Positions 57,501 through 64,000 of a DNA stretch of 64,000 nucleotides are shown here, piece by piece (the first letter of the stretch is position 1; every line of letters begins with the position of its first letter). The notes under the pieces were generated by a model. The model was not told where the DNA came from and ran no database searches. It saw only the letters and a list, made by a program, of their open reading frames with translations. A program made the translations under genes and the position numbers. The DNA is taken from contig NZ_LZSC01000048.1 in NCBI RefSeq assembly GCF_001665235.1, positions 62,001 to 126,000 of the forward strand. Reading direction: 5' to 3'. The DNA comes from Mycobacterium sp. 1100029.7 (GTDB lineage Bacteria > Actinomycetota > Actinomycetes > Mycobacteriales > Mycobacteriaceae).

Positions 57501-57911
57501 GTCCGATCGCGATTCGCCGGTAAGCCATTTGAGCACCAGGCCGGTGACCGTGCGGCCGGTGTTACTGCGGTAGGTCACGGCGATTGCCGACCATGCGGTG
57601 CCGTCGCCGCGCAGATACATCACCTTGCTGGTGCCGGCGTCGCTGCGCTGGCCCCAGGCGCCGCGAACGTATTTGTCGACGGTGCGCCGGCCCGCGCTCG
57701 AACCGGCGGCGGTGGTGTCACCGGAGGCGTTGAAGTTGCGCCGGTTGAACGGCAGGAATCCCAGCGAAATTGCATCCAGCAGTGAAGATTTCCCACTCCC
57801 GGAGGCACCGGCGATCAGGGCGCCGCCTTCGCTGAATCCGATCGAGTGATACCCGTCGAAGACACCCCAGTTGATGACCTGCAGTCGCGACAGGTGGAAC
57901 TGTTCAGTCAT
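54549..57911 (-). CDS. SMC-like ATPase of a Wadjet/MksBEF system (JetC/MksB)
   Basis: 1120-residue condensin ATPase. Walker A is [15 protein letters not shown] (35-49). The ABC signature is [13 protein letters not shown] and Walker [19 protein letters not shown] near the C-terminus. Long coiled-coil arms fill the middle, with a hinge-like globular part about 440-560. In Wadjet the motor extrudes and bends circular plasmid DNA so that JetD can cut it; in M. smegmatis the related EptC acts against plasmids. It overlaps the upstream JetB gene by 8 bases. All ATPase motifs are intact, so loss of function is not evident. Confidence 0.9.
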   Translation of the reverse strand: MTEQFHLSRLQVINWGVFDGYHSIGFSEGGALIAGASGSGKSSLLDAISLGFLPFNRRNFNASGDTTAAGSSAGRRTVDKYVRGAWGQRSDAGTSKVMYLRGDGTAWSAIAVTYRSNTGRTVTGLVLKWLTGESRSDSSSRFVLADGDRDIESVCNRWAAGRFDAAVFKDDWRFSTKVESQYLAQLYATIGIRASDAAQQLLGKAKSLKSVGGLEQFVREFMLDEPGSLTRLPEALKQIDPLVDARELLAVAQRKRKILGDIEKIQQRYASESSDLGIIDLVDQPMVRAYTDHVRLAQCPAQIESLDSTIDQLGNEYEDVTRQLNLAKAEGDSLNAQISGSSTSLGPLQSQVAGAEAHAEQVSRRRTAYESMLSTHDLDIPDTADEFWNLREELSTRATELLAKLDRGREASTDAEYAQKVARIARDDAAKELKRVEHVGSALPEFALAMREHICAAVGITPDELPYIAELMDLRPEHSRWRVAVEKVLRGVGLRLLVPDSHYAAVLRFVNETNMGGRLQLHHVRARFVGAEVTEADSNTLAGKLFVVDPSHDCAAEAADVVAAAGDHVCVDTPDVFPRFRRAVTDTGLYKDSERLAIKDDRRPLKQTDYIYQGDVAAKIDALTVDLANCEEAFRRARSAADDIAAERQQWRDRAAAFKAICDQFEQWTHVDTETADGHAERLREQFELLLADNPDIEALTARAEECWEQIQALMTRRGAIQTRRDDLDGRRTRLLELQERLAPAFVSEPLTELLNRYAADVPVGLDMLNPEPHRDAVFTAIRREREQLRESRRRSYDELARILNTFDTAFPDAIPNDSDVFDERVHDYVALCRHIDERELPEAYERMMRLVTEQAPDAILTLHRVAEQEARRISEQIERVNTGLGAVEFNRGTRLTLRATSRSLTAVAELTEIVRAISRRIAEVGLGDKQAILDQYADILRLRNRLASTAPEDKAWTRDALDVRNRFTFDCAEWDVSSDELIRTHSNAGDNSGGEQEKLMAFCLAGALSFNLASPESADNKPVFAQLMLDEAFSKSDPQFAQQALQAFRKFGFQLVIVATVQNATTIQPYIDSVVMVSKRDATGRNARPVATVSTKTITDFTALRHEMRASANLVPAGV

Positions 57912-58623
57912 CCTCGCCCTCCTCGTCGTCCCGGTCCTGCTCGTTCGGGATGCCGCCGCCCAACAGGACTTCGAACTGCTGCTGCAGCTCGGCGATCACC
58001 GAGGCCGTCATCACGGCGTTGATGACGGGGCTGACCGTGTAGCTGTCCTCGTCGTCGCGGGTCTTGCGGAGAATTTCCAAGGACGCCAGCCGTGCGATCG
58101 CGCCGTCGATGCGCGCGGTGAACGTGACGGTGTCGCGGTCCACGTCGTTGAGGACACCGGAGAACAGCCCGTGCATTTCGTCGCGGCTGATCACGACACC
58201 CTGATCGTTCGAGGCGCGCATCATCTGAGCCAGGTGCAGGGCCAGGATGGAGTCGTAGGTGCCCAGCGGCTCACGACGCAAAAGCTTGACGCCCCGGGCG
58301 GATTCGTAGCGAGCCTGTTCGACGAACGCCACCCCGTCGGTCTCGAAAGCGCCCTCGACGACGCGCAACAACAGATCCAGTTCCGAGAGCCTGACCGTCA
58401 GTTGGGCGCGGTACTCCAGCACCCAGGTGTAGATGTCGCGGTCGGCTTCGGCGCTGATATAGCGCCGAGTAAGCAGCTGTTGCAGGGCCCAGCACGCCCG
58501 GTCGGGCAGCTCGGAGACGTCGCCGTCGAACCGGGGCCGACGCTGGTGCGGAGTGCGGGCGGTCTGGTCGACCTGGGGGAGCGCGGAGAACCCGCTGTAG
58601 TCGACAGCCTCTTCGACGGTCAC
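57904..58623 (-). CDS. DUF4194 condensin subunit (JetB/MksE)
   Basis: 239-residue kite subunit of the MksBEF/Wadjet condensin. It has [50 protein letters not shown] and [36 protein letters not shown], a winged-helix layout of DUF4194. The acidic C-terminus ([13 protein letters not shown]) overlaps the JetC start. Its GTG overlaps the JetA stop (GTGA), so all three subunits are translationally coupled, in the canonical JetA-B-C order. Confidence 0.85.
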   Translation of the reverse strand: MTVEEAVDYSGFSALPQVDQTARTPHQRRPRFDGDVSELPDRACWALQQLLTRRYISAEADRDIYTWVLEYRAQLTVRLSELDLLLRVVEGAFETDGVAFVEQARYESARGVKLLRREPLGTYDSILALHLAQMMRASNDQGVVISRDEMHGLFSGVLNDVDRDTVTFTARIDGAIARLASLEILRKTRDDEDSYTVSPVINAVMTASVIAELQQQFEVLLGGGIPNEQDRDDEEGEDD

Positions 58624-60098
58624 GCGGTTGCTCCTGCCAGGCTGGAAACCGGCTCGGTGAACATCAAGTACGGGACCTCCATTTCGCGGTCGCGGCCGTC
58701 CAGGGACTGGAAGCGGACCGTGACCGACTCGCAAACCTGCGCCGCTTCCGGTTGTTTGAGCGCCCAGGACCACAGCACAATGACGTGGCCGAGATAGGCG
58801 GAGTCGAGCATCGCGACCGCGTCGGGCAGGGAGAGCTTCGCCCCGGCGCCGATCGCGGTGTTGATCATCTCGGACATCGCAGGGGCGTCGACCTGAGTGG
58901 TGAGAGCGGCGAAGCTGGCCAGGTCGACCTCGCCCTCGGCGACCCGCGCCGGCTTGGGATTGGACAAATCGCCGATCCGAAAGCTCAGCGCGCCAACGGA
59001 ACTGAACGCGTGCCGGGCCAGAGGAAGTTCGATATCCAACCGGGAGTCGGTCAGCGACGCCTTGAGCAGGTTGCGGGCGGCGCCGATGGCCTCGTTGAGC
59101 TGACGGGCTACGCCCCGGCTTTGTTCGAGGGTGCCGAACGCGGTGAACCGTTTGACACGCTGGGCACAGCGCTGCTGGATGCGCTCGACTTCGTCGATCT
59201 GGTGACCGACCAGTTCGAAGAACCCGGCCATCACCTTGCGCAACGCGGGGTCCAGCGCCGGGAGCGCTTCGGCGACGGCGGCGACGTCGGTTTCGAACTC
59301 GGCGCGCTGGTCGGGGTCATTGATCATGCGCAAAAAGGCCCGGTGCGAGTCGCGACCCTGGGAATCCCAGGCGGCTTCGTAGTCGGCGTACATGCGGCGC
59401 TGCCGGTCGCGGTATTCGACGTTGCTGTCGATTGGCTCATCGAGCGCGGCGGTGGCCCGTTCGATCATGGTGCCGTACTGGCCGATGTCGGTGATCAGGC
59501 GTTCCATCTGCAGGGCGATCGCGTGCGCTTCGTCGTAGGCGTCGGTGAGGTCGACGTCGTTTCCGTGGTCTTCGGCGCTGGGGCCGTCGTCCAACGCGTC
59601 GAGTTCGGTTTGCAGCGCAGCGATTTCGGCCTCGAGGCCGGCGCGGATGCGGTTCGGGTCGTTCCCGACGCGCAACGCGACCTGTTTGAGACGGGACGCG
59701 ATGCCGTTGATCGAGCCCCCGGTCGCGATGGTGTCCTGGCGGCGCATACCGCGCAGGAAGTCGAGGGCCCGGCGCGCCTCCTGGGTGAGGTAGCACAGAT
59801 TGCGTTCCATTCCGGATCGCTGATCGGCGACCCGGTGCAGCCAGCCCTGGCTGGCCCATGTCTTGATCAGGGCCAGTCCGGACTGCTCGCCGGCCTGGTC
59901 GAGATCGGCCAGATCGTGTTCGAGGCGGACGACGAGTTCGGTCTCGGCGACCACGCCACCGCTGAGCTGGCGCTCCATCAAGGTTGCGTAGAGGTTGAGG
60001 TTCAGCGTGGCGAGCAGGCGAATAGTCGGCGAGCTCTGTAAGCCGCGATTGCACTCGAGCAGGTCGGCAGGCGACAGCGTGGTGTCGTCGTCCAGCAC
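58620..60098 (-). CDS. DUF3375 condensin subunit (JetA/MksF)
   Basis: About 492-residue kleisin subunit of the MksBEF/Wadjet complex. The N-terminal winged helix is LLATLNLNLYATLMERQLSGGVVAETELVVRLEHDL. Then come WASQGWLHRVADQRSGMERNLCYLTQEARRALDFL, a long helical middle and a C-terminal winged helix (LSLPDAVAMLDSAYLGHVIVLWSWALKQ). GTG 60098 follows GGAGGGCAC; ATG 60122 would add eight residues. First gene of the jetABC operon. Confidence 0.83.
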   Translation of the reverse strand: MLDDDTTLSPADLLECNRGLQSSPTIRLLATLNLNLYATLMERQLSGGVVAETELVVRLEHDLADLDQAGEQSGLALIKTWASQGWLHRVADQRSGMERNLCYLTQEARRALDFLRGMRRQDTIATGGSINGIASRLKQVALRVGNDPNRIRAGLEAEIAALQTELDALDDGPSAEDHGNDVDLTDAYDEAHAIALQMERLITDIGQYGTMIERATAALDEPIDSNVEYRDRQRRMYADYEAAWDSQGRDSHRAFLRMINDPDQRAEFETDVAAVAEALPALDPALRKVMAGFFELVGHQIDEVERIQQRCAQRVKRFTAFGTLEQSRGVARQLNEAIGAARNLLKASLTDSRLDIELPLARHAFSSVGALSFRIGDLSNPKPARVAEGEVDLASFAALTTQVDAPAMSEMINTAIGAGAKLSLPDAVAMLDSAYLGHVIVLWSWALKQPEAAQVCESVTVRFQSLDGRDREMEVPYLMFTEPVSSLAGATA

Positions 60099-60391
60099 GT
60101 GCCCTCCGTGTCGATTGGTCATAGCTCGGACGGTCCAAGATATGGCACGGCGGGGACATTCGGTGTTCGGTGGACGGGGTGTCGGGGGATCGTTTAGGTT
60201 GGCCGGACACAGTGGCCCCAGGCATCGCTGCAGCCTCACGAGTCACGATCGAATCCGGGCTCGGACCGGAGGGGCGGTGGGGTGATGAGCGCCTCATTAG
60301 GGGGCGGGCCGCTCGGCGCCACGTTTAGATGGCCGAGGCCACGGGTACCGATTGCTGCAGCGGACGTGCGAATTTGAGGAGGTGCGACACG

Positions 60392-60568
60392 GTGTCGATC
60401 GATATGTGCCCCGCATGCGGGTACCCCACCATCGGCCGGGATGTGTGCTCCTTCTGCCGGCCGTTGATCGCCGGAACCGGTTCGGAGCTGATGTCGGCGT
60501 CGGACCCGATACGTCTGTATCAGCCGCTTGCCCCCGTGGCCTCTTACCCAGCCGCACGCGCGGGCTAA
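60392..60568 (+). CDS. Tiny zinc-ribbon protein (58 aa)
   Basis: 58 residues with one putative zinc knuckle, CPACGYPTIGRDVCSFC (two CxxC separated by ten residues), then a short tail. GAGGAGG (60376-60382) lies 9 bases before GTG 60392. It is divergent from jetA and 19 bases ahead of the M42 peptidase. A real but unnamed protein is plausible; a link to the condensin is only positional. Confidence 0.5.
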   Translation: MSIDMCPACGYPTIGRDVCSFCRPLIAGTGSELMSASDPIRLYQPLAPVASYPAARAG

Positions 60569-60587
60569 GCGCGGCCACTTGCCCTAG

Positions 60588-61718
60588 ATGGCGCAGCGCG
60601 AAAGCGACTCCACCGACGGTCTGTTGCAGGAATTGCTGTGGACCTACGGACCGTGTGGTCAAGAGGGTCTGGTGCGCGACGTCTGCGCGCGGGAACTCGA
60701 GCCGTTCGTCGACGACATGTGGACCGACGCTGCGGGCAACCTGGTGGGCTATCTCAAAGGCAGGGAAGTTTCCGGGGCAGTCTCAGTGGATGACGCCGCC
60801 GCTGCGCAGGACCATCGATGGAACCCCGCGGCCGGTCCCGGTGCCGGGACGCGAGTGATGGCGCATATGGACGAGCTGTCCATGCTCGTCAAACGGGTGG
60901 AGCCCGATGGCACGCTGCACCTGACGCAACTGGGCACGATGTATCCGGGGAACTTCGGCCTGGGCCCGGTCGCCGTGCTGGGAGACAACACGACCCTGAC
61001 CGCGGTGCTGGCCCTTGGCTCCGAGCACACCACCAAAGAAAGCCAACGGATTTGGGAGACCAAGCCCGATCAGGGCGACAAGGCGCTGGACTGGGAACAC
61101 GTCTACGTCTTCACCGGCCACAGCCGTGACGAGCTCGTCGAGGCGGGCGTTCATCCCGGCACGCGCGTCTGCGTTCACCGCAGTAAACGGACCTTGGTCG
61201 ATGTCGGTGACTTCGTCGGCTGTTATTTCCTCGACGACCGCGCCGCGCTGACCGCGCTGCTGCAGCTCGCTCGATCGCTGCACGGCGGGCCCCGCCCCGC
61301 CGACGACGTCTATCTGGTGTTCACCACGAACGAGGAGGTCGGCGGGGTCGGTGCTTCATACGCCAGCGCCACGCTGCCCGGGACGCTGACGCTCGCGCTG
61401 GAGGTAGGCCCGACGGAGCAGGAGTACGCGACCAGTGTCAGCGGCGGACCGATCGTCGGCTACAGCGACGCCGAATGCGTCTACGACAAGGACGTCGCCG
61501 ACCGGCTGATGAAGATCGCCACCGATCGTGGGCTCAAGCCGCAGGCCGCCGTGCTGGGGGCGTTCGAATCCGACGCATCGCACTCCAAAGCCAGCGGACT
61601 CACCCCGCGAGCGGGGCTGCTGTGCGTGCCGACGTTGAGTACCCACGGCTTCGAAGTCATCGCCCGTCACGCGATCGACGACATGACGACCATCCTCGTC
61701 GAATTCCTGACGCAGTAA
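60588..61718 (+). CDS. M42/M20-type aminopeptidase
   Basis: 376-residue di-metal peptidase of the M42 (glutamyl aminopeptidase / endoglucanase M-like) fold. It has LLQELLWTYGPCGQEG, RVMAHMDELSMLVKRVEPDGTLHLTQLGTMYP (HMD metal ligand), the aspartate in FLDDRAALTALLQLA, the catalytic glutamates in FTTNEEVGGVGAS, and the last histidine region HSKASGLTPRAGLLCVPTLSTHGFEV. An insertion (VDDAAAAQDHRWNPAAGPGAG) lies in the substrate loop. Cytosolic. Confidence 0.85.
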   Translation: MAQRESDSTDGLLQELLWTYGPCGQEGLVRDVCARELEPFVDDMWTDAAGNLVGYLKGREVSGAVSVDDAAAAQDHRWNPAAGPGAGTRVMAHMDELSMLVKRVEPDGTLHLTQLGTMYPGNFGLGPVAVLGDNTTLTAVLALGSEHTTKESQRIWETKPDQGDKALDWEHVYVFTGHSRDELVEAGVHPGTRVCVHRSKRTLVDVGDFVGCYFLDDRAALTALLQLARSLHGGPRPADDVYLVFTTNEEVGGVGASYASATLPGTLTLALEVGPTEQEYATSVSGGPIVGYSDAECVYDKDVADRLMKIATDRGLKPQAAVLGAFESDASHSKASGLTPRAGLLCVPTLSTHGFEVIARHAIDDMTTILVEFLTQ

Positions 61719-61751
61719 GACGACGCCGACACGATCGAAACAGGTTGCGGC

Positions 61752-62450
61752 TCAATCGAGATAACGGGATGCCGCTTCGACGATGAGATCGGCTACCGCG
61801 GACGGCATCGACAACATCGGCGCATGACCTGAGGCCAAGTGGCGAATATGGTCGGCGCGCGCTGCCAGCGCCTCTTGAGCCTTGACTGTAAAAGAGTTGT
61901 CTCGATGCGTCACGACGTAGGTCGACGGAACCGTCCGCCAAGCAGCGGAGGTCAACGGTTGAAGGGAGATGTGTGCGGTGCACGGCCTGAGACGATCGCT
62001 GGCCCGGTCCGCGGCGGTAGAGTGCAAATCGTTGAAAAAAATCGTGCGGGGATCGGACACGATTGATACATCGTCCTGAACCTCCCACCACATGATGTCT
62101 GCAACGGTGATGTCTTTCAGGGCTTCCCCTACATCAAGCTGAAATGCACTGATATAGGCCAGGTGTACGACGTTCGGCAGATCGTGAGCGGCCTGCGTAG
62201 CCACCGCGCCGCCGTAGGAGTGGGCGACGACCACTACTGGGCCATCAATCTCTTTGATGCGCAAGCGGACCACTTCGGCGTCGTCATACAGCCCGAAACG
62301 CGGTGCGCCCCGCTCGGCCACGCTGACCAGCTCGACGGTGTGCACCTGCCAGCCGCGCACCGACAGATCTCGCGCCACCTCATCCCAGCTCCACGCACCG
62401 AACCAGGCCCCATGCACCAGTAACACACTTGGCTGCGATTTCGTCGTCAC
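61752..62450 (-). CDS. Alpha/beta hydrolase (salicylate/methyl-ester hydrolase-like)
   Basis: 232-residue hydrolase. LLVHGAWFGAWSWDEVARDL is the oxyanion loop, VVAHSYGGAVATQ the nucleophile elbow, and LASGHAPMLSMP holds the catalytic histidine. The layout and LVHGAW start resemble plant-type hydroxynitrile lyase / methylesterase proteins found in actinobacteria. GTG 62450 start; no strong ribosome site. Base composition is slightly more AT-rich than the neighbours, which may hint at transfer. Confidence 0.78.
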   Translation of the reverse strand: MTTKSQPSVLLVHGAWFGAWSWDEVARDLSVRGWQVHTVELVSVAERGAPRFGLYDDAEVVRLRIKEIDGPVVVVAHSYGGAVATQAAHDLPNVVHLAYISAFQLDVGEALKDITVADIMWWEVQDDVSIVSDPRTIFFNDLHSTAADRASDRLRPCTAHISLQPLTSAAWRTVPSTYVVTHRDNSFTVKAQEALAARADHIRHLASGHAPMLSMPSAVADLIVEAASRYLD

Positions 62451-62551
62451 GACTTCATGCTACGGAGCCGGCGCACGCCGAAGAGCAAGCGAGCGCACGT
62501 CATTCACGAAATCACGCATTGTCAAAGAAAGCAGACAAGGCGGAATGCCAT

Positions 62552-62867
62552 GACTGGCAGCACGTTCAAGTGTCAAACGGCGGTCTGCAAGCGACCGGCG
62601 CTTTTATCAAGCGTCGCGAACTACACATCGCAGCGTCCGCAACCAAGCCGAAGGGCCTGCGCGCCAATGCTATACACTACTGGTCACGCATCGACGAGTC
62701 GAGATGCGAATCAATCCGACGGGCCAGTCAACCGACGATTCGTCGGAGAAGTCGAGTTCGCGGATCATCGAAGATGTCGCACTACTACGGCGACGCACTC
62801 GGCCAAAGTCGAATCGGTGCCGCCGGGAACGTTGCCGCGGACACCGACGGGCAAGCTGGCGATTAAT
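62552..62867 (+). pseudogene. C-terminal remnant of a fatty-acyl-AMP/CoA ligase
   Basis: Three short stretches in order but different frames resemble the end of a FadD-type enzyme. TGAFIKRRELHIAA is like the TGRxKDxxI hinge (frame of 62552). PTGQSTDDSSEKSSSRIIEDVALL is in the frame of 62704. AKVESVPPGTLPRTPTGKL carries the A10 lysine motif (frame of 62802). No N-terminal part is seen. Confidence 0.45.
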
Positions 62868-62951
62868 TGCTCTCGTGCCAACAAGACTCGGGCCGGCTGG
62901 TCACACCCGCAAATCCACACGATTCCAGTCCCGTTGTGCCGTAGGCCGGTT

Positions 62952-62963
62952 TACCATGTCGCT
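62952..62963 (+). promoter_or_regulatory. -10 element of a leaderless promoter
   Basis: TACCAT (62952-62957) ends 6 bases before GTG 62964, matching the element in front of the DUF1906 gene at 23978. Confidence 0.4.
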
Positions 62964-64000
62964 GTGGGGGCCGAAGGGCAGGGTGCGTACCCGACGAGCG
63001 ACGAACCAGCAAATTCCGTCGAGTTGGTTCGAACCCTCTTGGGTCTGCTGCGGCATCGCTTGGGTCTTGACACCGCGTGGATAGCGACGTTTTACCGCGG
63101 CATGCAAGTGTTCGAGGTGATCGACGGTGATACCGAGGCCTTGGGCGTCGCGCCCGGCGACCAGTCATCGCTGGCCGGCTCGTACAGCGTCCGCGTCATC
63201 GACGGGCGGCTGCCCGCCGTCATCCCGGACACGTCGGCCGACAGAACCGCCGCCGTTTTGCCCAGGACACAAAAGTTGGGCCTGGGCGCATATGTAGGCG
63301 TTCCGTTGCTCGACGCGAACGGCTCCACGGTCGGGATGGTGTGTGCGGTGAGCCGAGAGGCGAAGCCGCATCTCGCCGGCGTCGACTTGCGAATCGTCAA
63401 CAAGATGGCCGACCTCATCGGGGCCTTGATGGAGTTGCCCGCGGACTCGACCGACGTCCGTGCCGAGCAGCGCGAACGGATCCGGCGGGTGGTGGCCGAA
63501 CGCGACTTCGAAGTCATTTTCCAAGCGGTGCACGATGTCTCGACCGGAAAGGTGGTGGGTGTCGAAGCGCTCGCGCGCTTCCCGTGCGAACCGTTTCGCC
63601 CCGATCTCGTTTTCGGCCAGGCGGCACTGTTGGGCTTGGATATCGAGTTGGAGACCGCGGTCATCGCACGCATCCTGTCGCTGCTGCCACAGCTGCCCGA
63701 CGACGTGTTCGTCGCGGTGAACATCTCTCCGGCCGCCGTGCTGGTGACTCCGTGGACCGAGCTGCTCGCCGACGTCGAGCCGTCACGTCTGGTGCTGGAG
63801 ATCACCGAGCATGATGCCGTCGAGAATTACGACGCCCTCGACGACGTGCTCGCGGCATGCCGGGCACGCGGTATGCGGGTGGCGGTCGACGACGTGGGCG
63901 CCGGGTTCTCCTCGTTCTCGCACGTGTTGGAGCTGGCACCGGAGTTCATCAAGATCGATCAGTCCATCACGCGCAATATCGATGCCGACGACGCCCGGCG
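62964..64000 (+). CDS. GAF-EAL c-di-GMP phosphodiesterase (partial, cut by window end)
   Basis: At least 345 residues. A GAF-like sensor (about 15-165) has LLRHRLGLDTAWIATFYRGMQVFEVIDGD and GAYVGVPLLDANGSTVGMVCAVS. The EAL domain starts with VVGVEALARF (EAL at 201-203). It continues with VAVNISPAAVL, LEITEH, VAVDDVGAGFSSFSHV and PEFIKIDQSITRNID, so the catalytic acidic residues look intact. GTG 62964 fits a leaderless start. With the GGDEF enzyme at 44855, the window has both arms of c-di-GMP turnover. Confidence 0.85.
   Translation, partial: MGAEGQGAYPTSDEPANSVELVRTLLGLLRHRLGLDTAWIATFYRGMQVFEVIDGDTEALGVAPGDQSSLAGSYSVRVIDGRLPAVIPDTSADRTAAVLPRTQKLGLGAYVGVPLLDANGSTVGMVCAVSREAKPHLAGVDLRIVNKMADLIGALMELPADSTDVRAEQRERIRRVVAERDFEVIFQAVHDVSTGKVVGVEALARFPCEPFRPDLVFGQAALLGLDIELETAVIARILSLLPQLPDDVFVAVNISPAAVLVTPWTELLADVEPSRLVLEITEHDAVENYDALDDVLAACRARGMRVAVDDVGAGFSSFSHVLELAPEFIKIDQSITRNIDADDAR

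Larger units (their letters stand above)
62451..62963. other. Gap with a decayed acyl-AMP ligase and the EAL promoter
   Basis: 513 bases with no intact gene. It holds a decayed adenylate-forming enzyme C-terminus (62552-62867) and the leaderless promoter of the EAL protein. Base composition is less GC-rich than elsewhere. Confidence 0.5.

Noticed and set aside
58752..60041. 429-codon plus-strand ORF opposite jetA
   Set aside because: Shadow of the DUF3375 gene; composition is typical of an antisense frame and no motif is present.

Overview
The window is about 64 kb of high-GC chromosomal DNA from a mycobacterium, probably an environmental or non-tuberculous species. The evidence is gene content: a furA-katG pair with the AT-rich mycobacterial furA promoter, an LdtMt2-type L,D-transpeptidase, three secreted cutinases, a WS/DGAT-family acyltransferase, several F420/flavin LLM oxidoreductases, a Tat-exported DUF1906 protein like Rv2525c, a DUF4235 protein, and several leaderless genes. 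I see no tRNA, rRNA, CRISPR array, insertion sequence or prophage.

Layout. 1-4662: a cycA-type permease (cut by the left edge), an MDR oxidoreductase, a secreted protein, a Tat-exported GH16 hydrolase and small membrane or hypothetical genes. 4736-15583: a catabolic island with a single-chain double acyl-CoA dehydrogenase, an HpaB/4-hydroxybutyryl-CoA dehydratase-family protein, three LLM monooxygenases, an SDR, a GntR regulator, an AhpD-like protein, a TetR regulator and an enoyl-CoA hydratase. One 26-bp motif recurs at three promoters here, so part of the island looks like one regulon. 15662-20204: a cutinase and a cell-surface-type cluster (two methyltransferases, an alpha/alpha-toroid protein, a GT4 glycosyltransferase). 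20205-21569: decayed DNA containing an SDR pseudogene. 21570-25655: a GMC oxidoreductase/hydrolase operon, a DUF1906 protein and another hydrolase. 25768-28606: katG and furA with terminator and promoter. 28643-40960: L,D-transpeptidase, a coiled-coil protein, an FAD-Rieske oxidoreductase, a methyltransferase, a PPOX/hydrolase/MOSC operon, two cutinases, a thioredoxin-like protein, a DMT transporter, a GT1 glycosyltransferase and an LLM enzyme. 41110-53910: zwf, lactate permease, LEH-like protein, diguanylate cyclase, YihY, DUF4235, a secreted CMD-fold protein beside a truncated metallo-hydrolase, hydrolases, an FKBP, WS/DGAT and a CHAP protein. 54040-60098: a small secreted protein and a three-gene Wadjet/MksBEF condensin operon (JetA-JetB-JetC) with no JetD nuclease gene next to it. 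60392-64000: a mini zinc-ribbon protein, an M42 peptidase, a hydrolase, a decayed acyl-AMP ligase remnant and a GAF-EAL phosphodiesterase cut by the right edge.

The most interesting items are the three-site regulon of the catabolic island, the JetD-less Wadjet operon, and several precise promoter/operator overlaps: palindromes placed on the -35, the -10 or the transcription start of leaderless or short-leader genes. All functional names are inferred from reading the translated sequence; no database search was possible.
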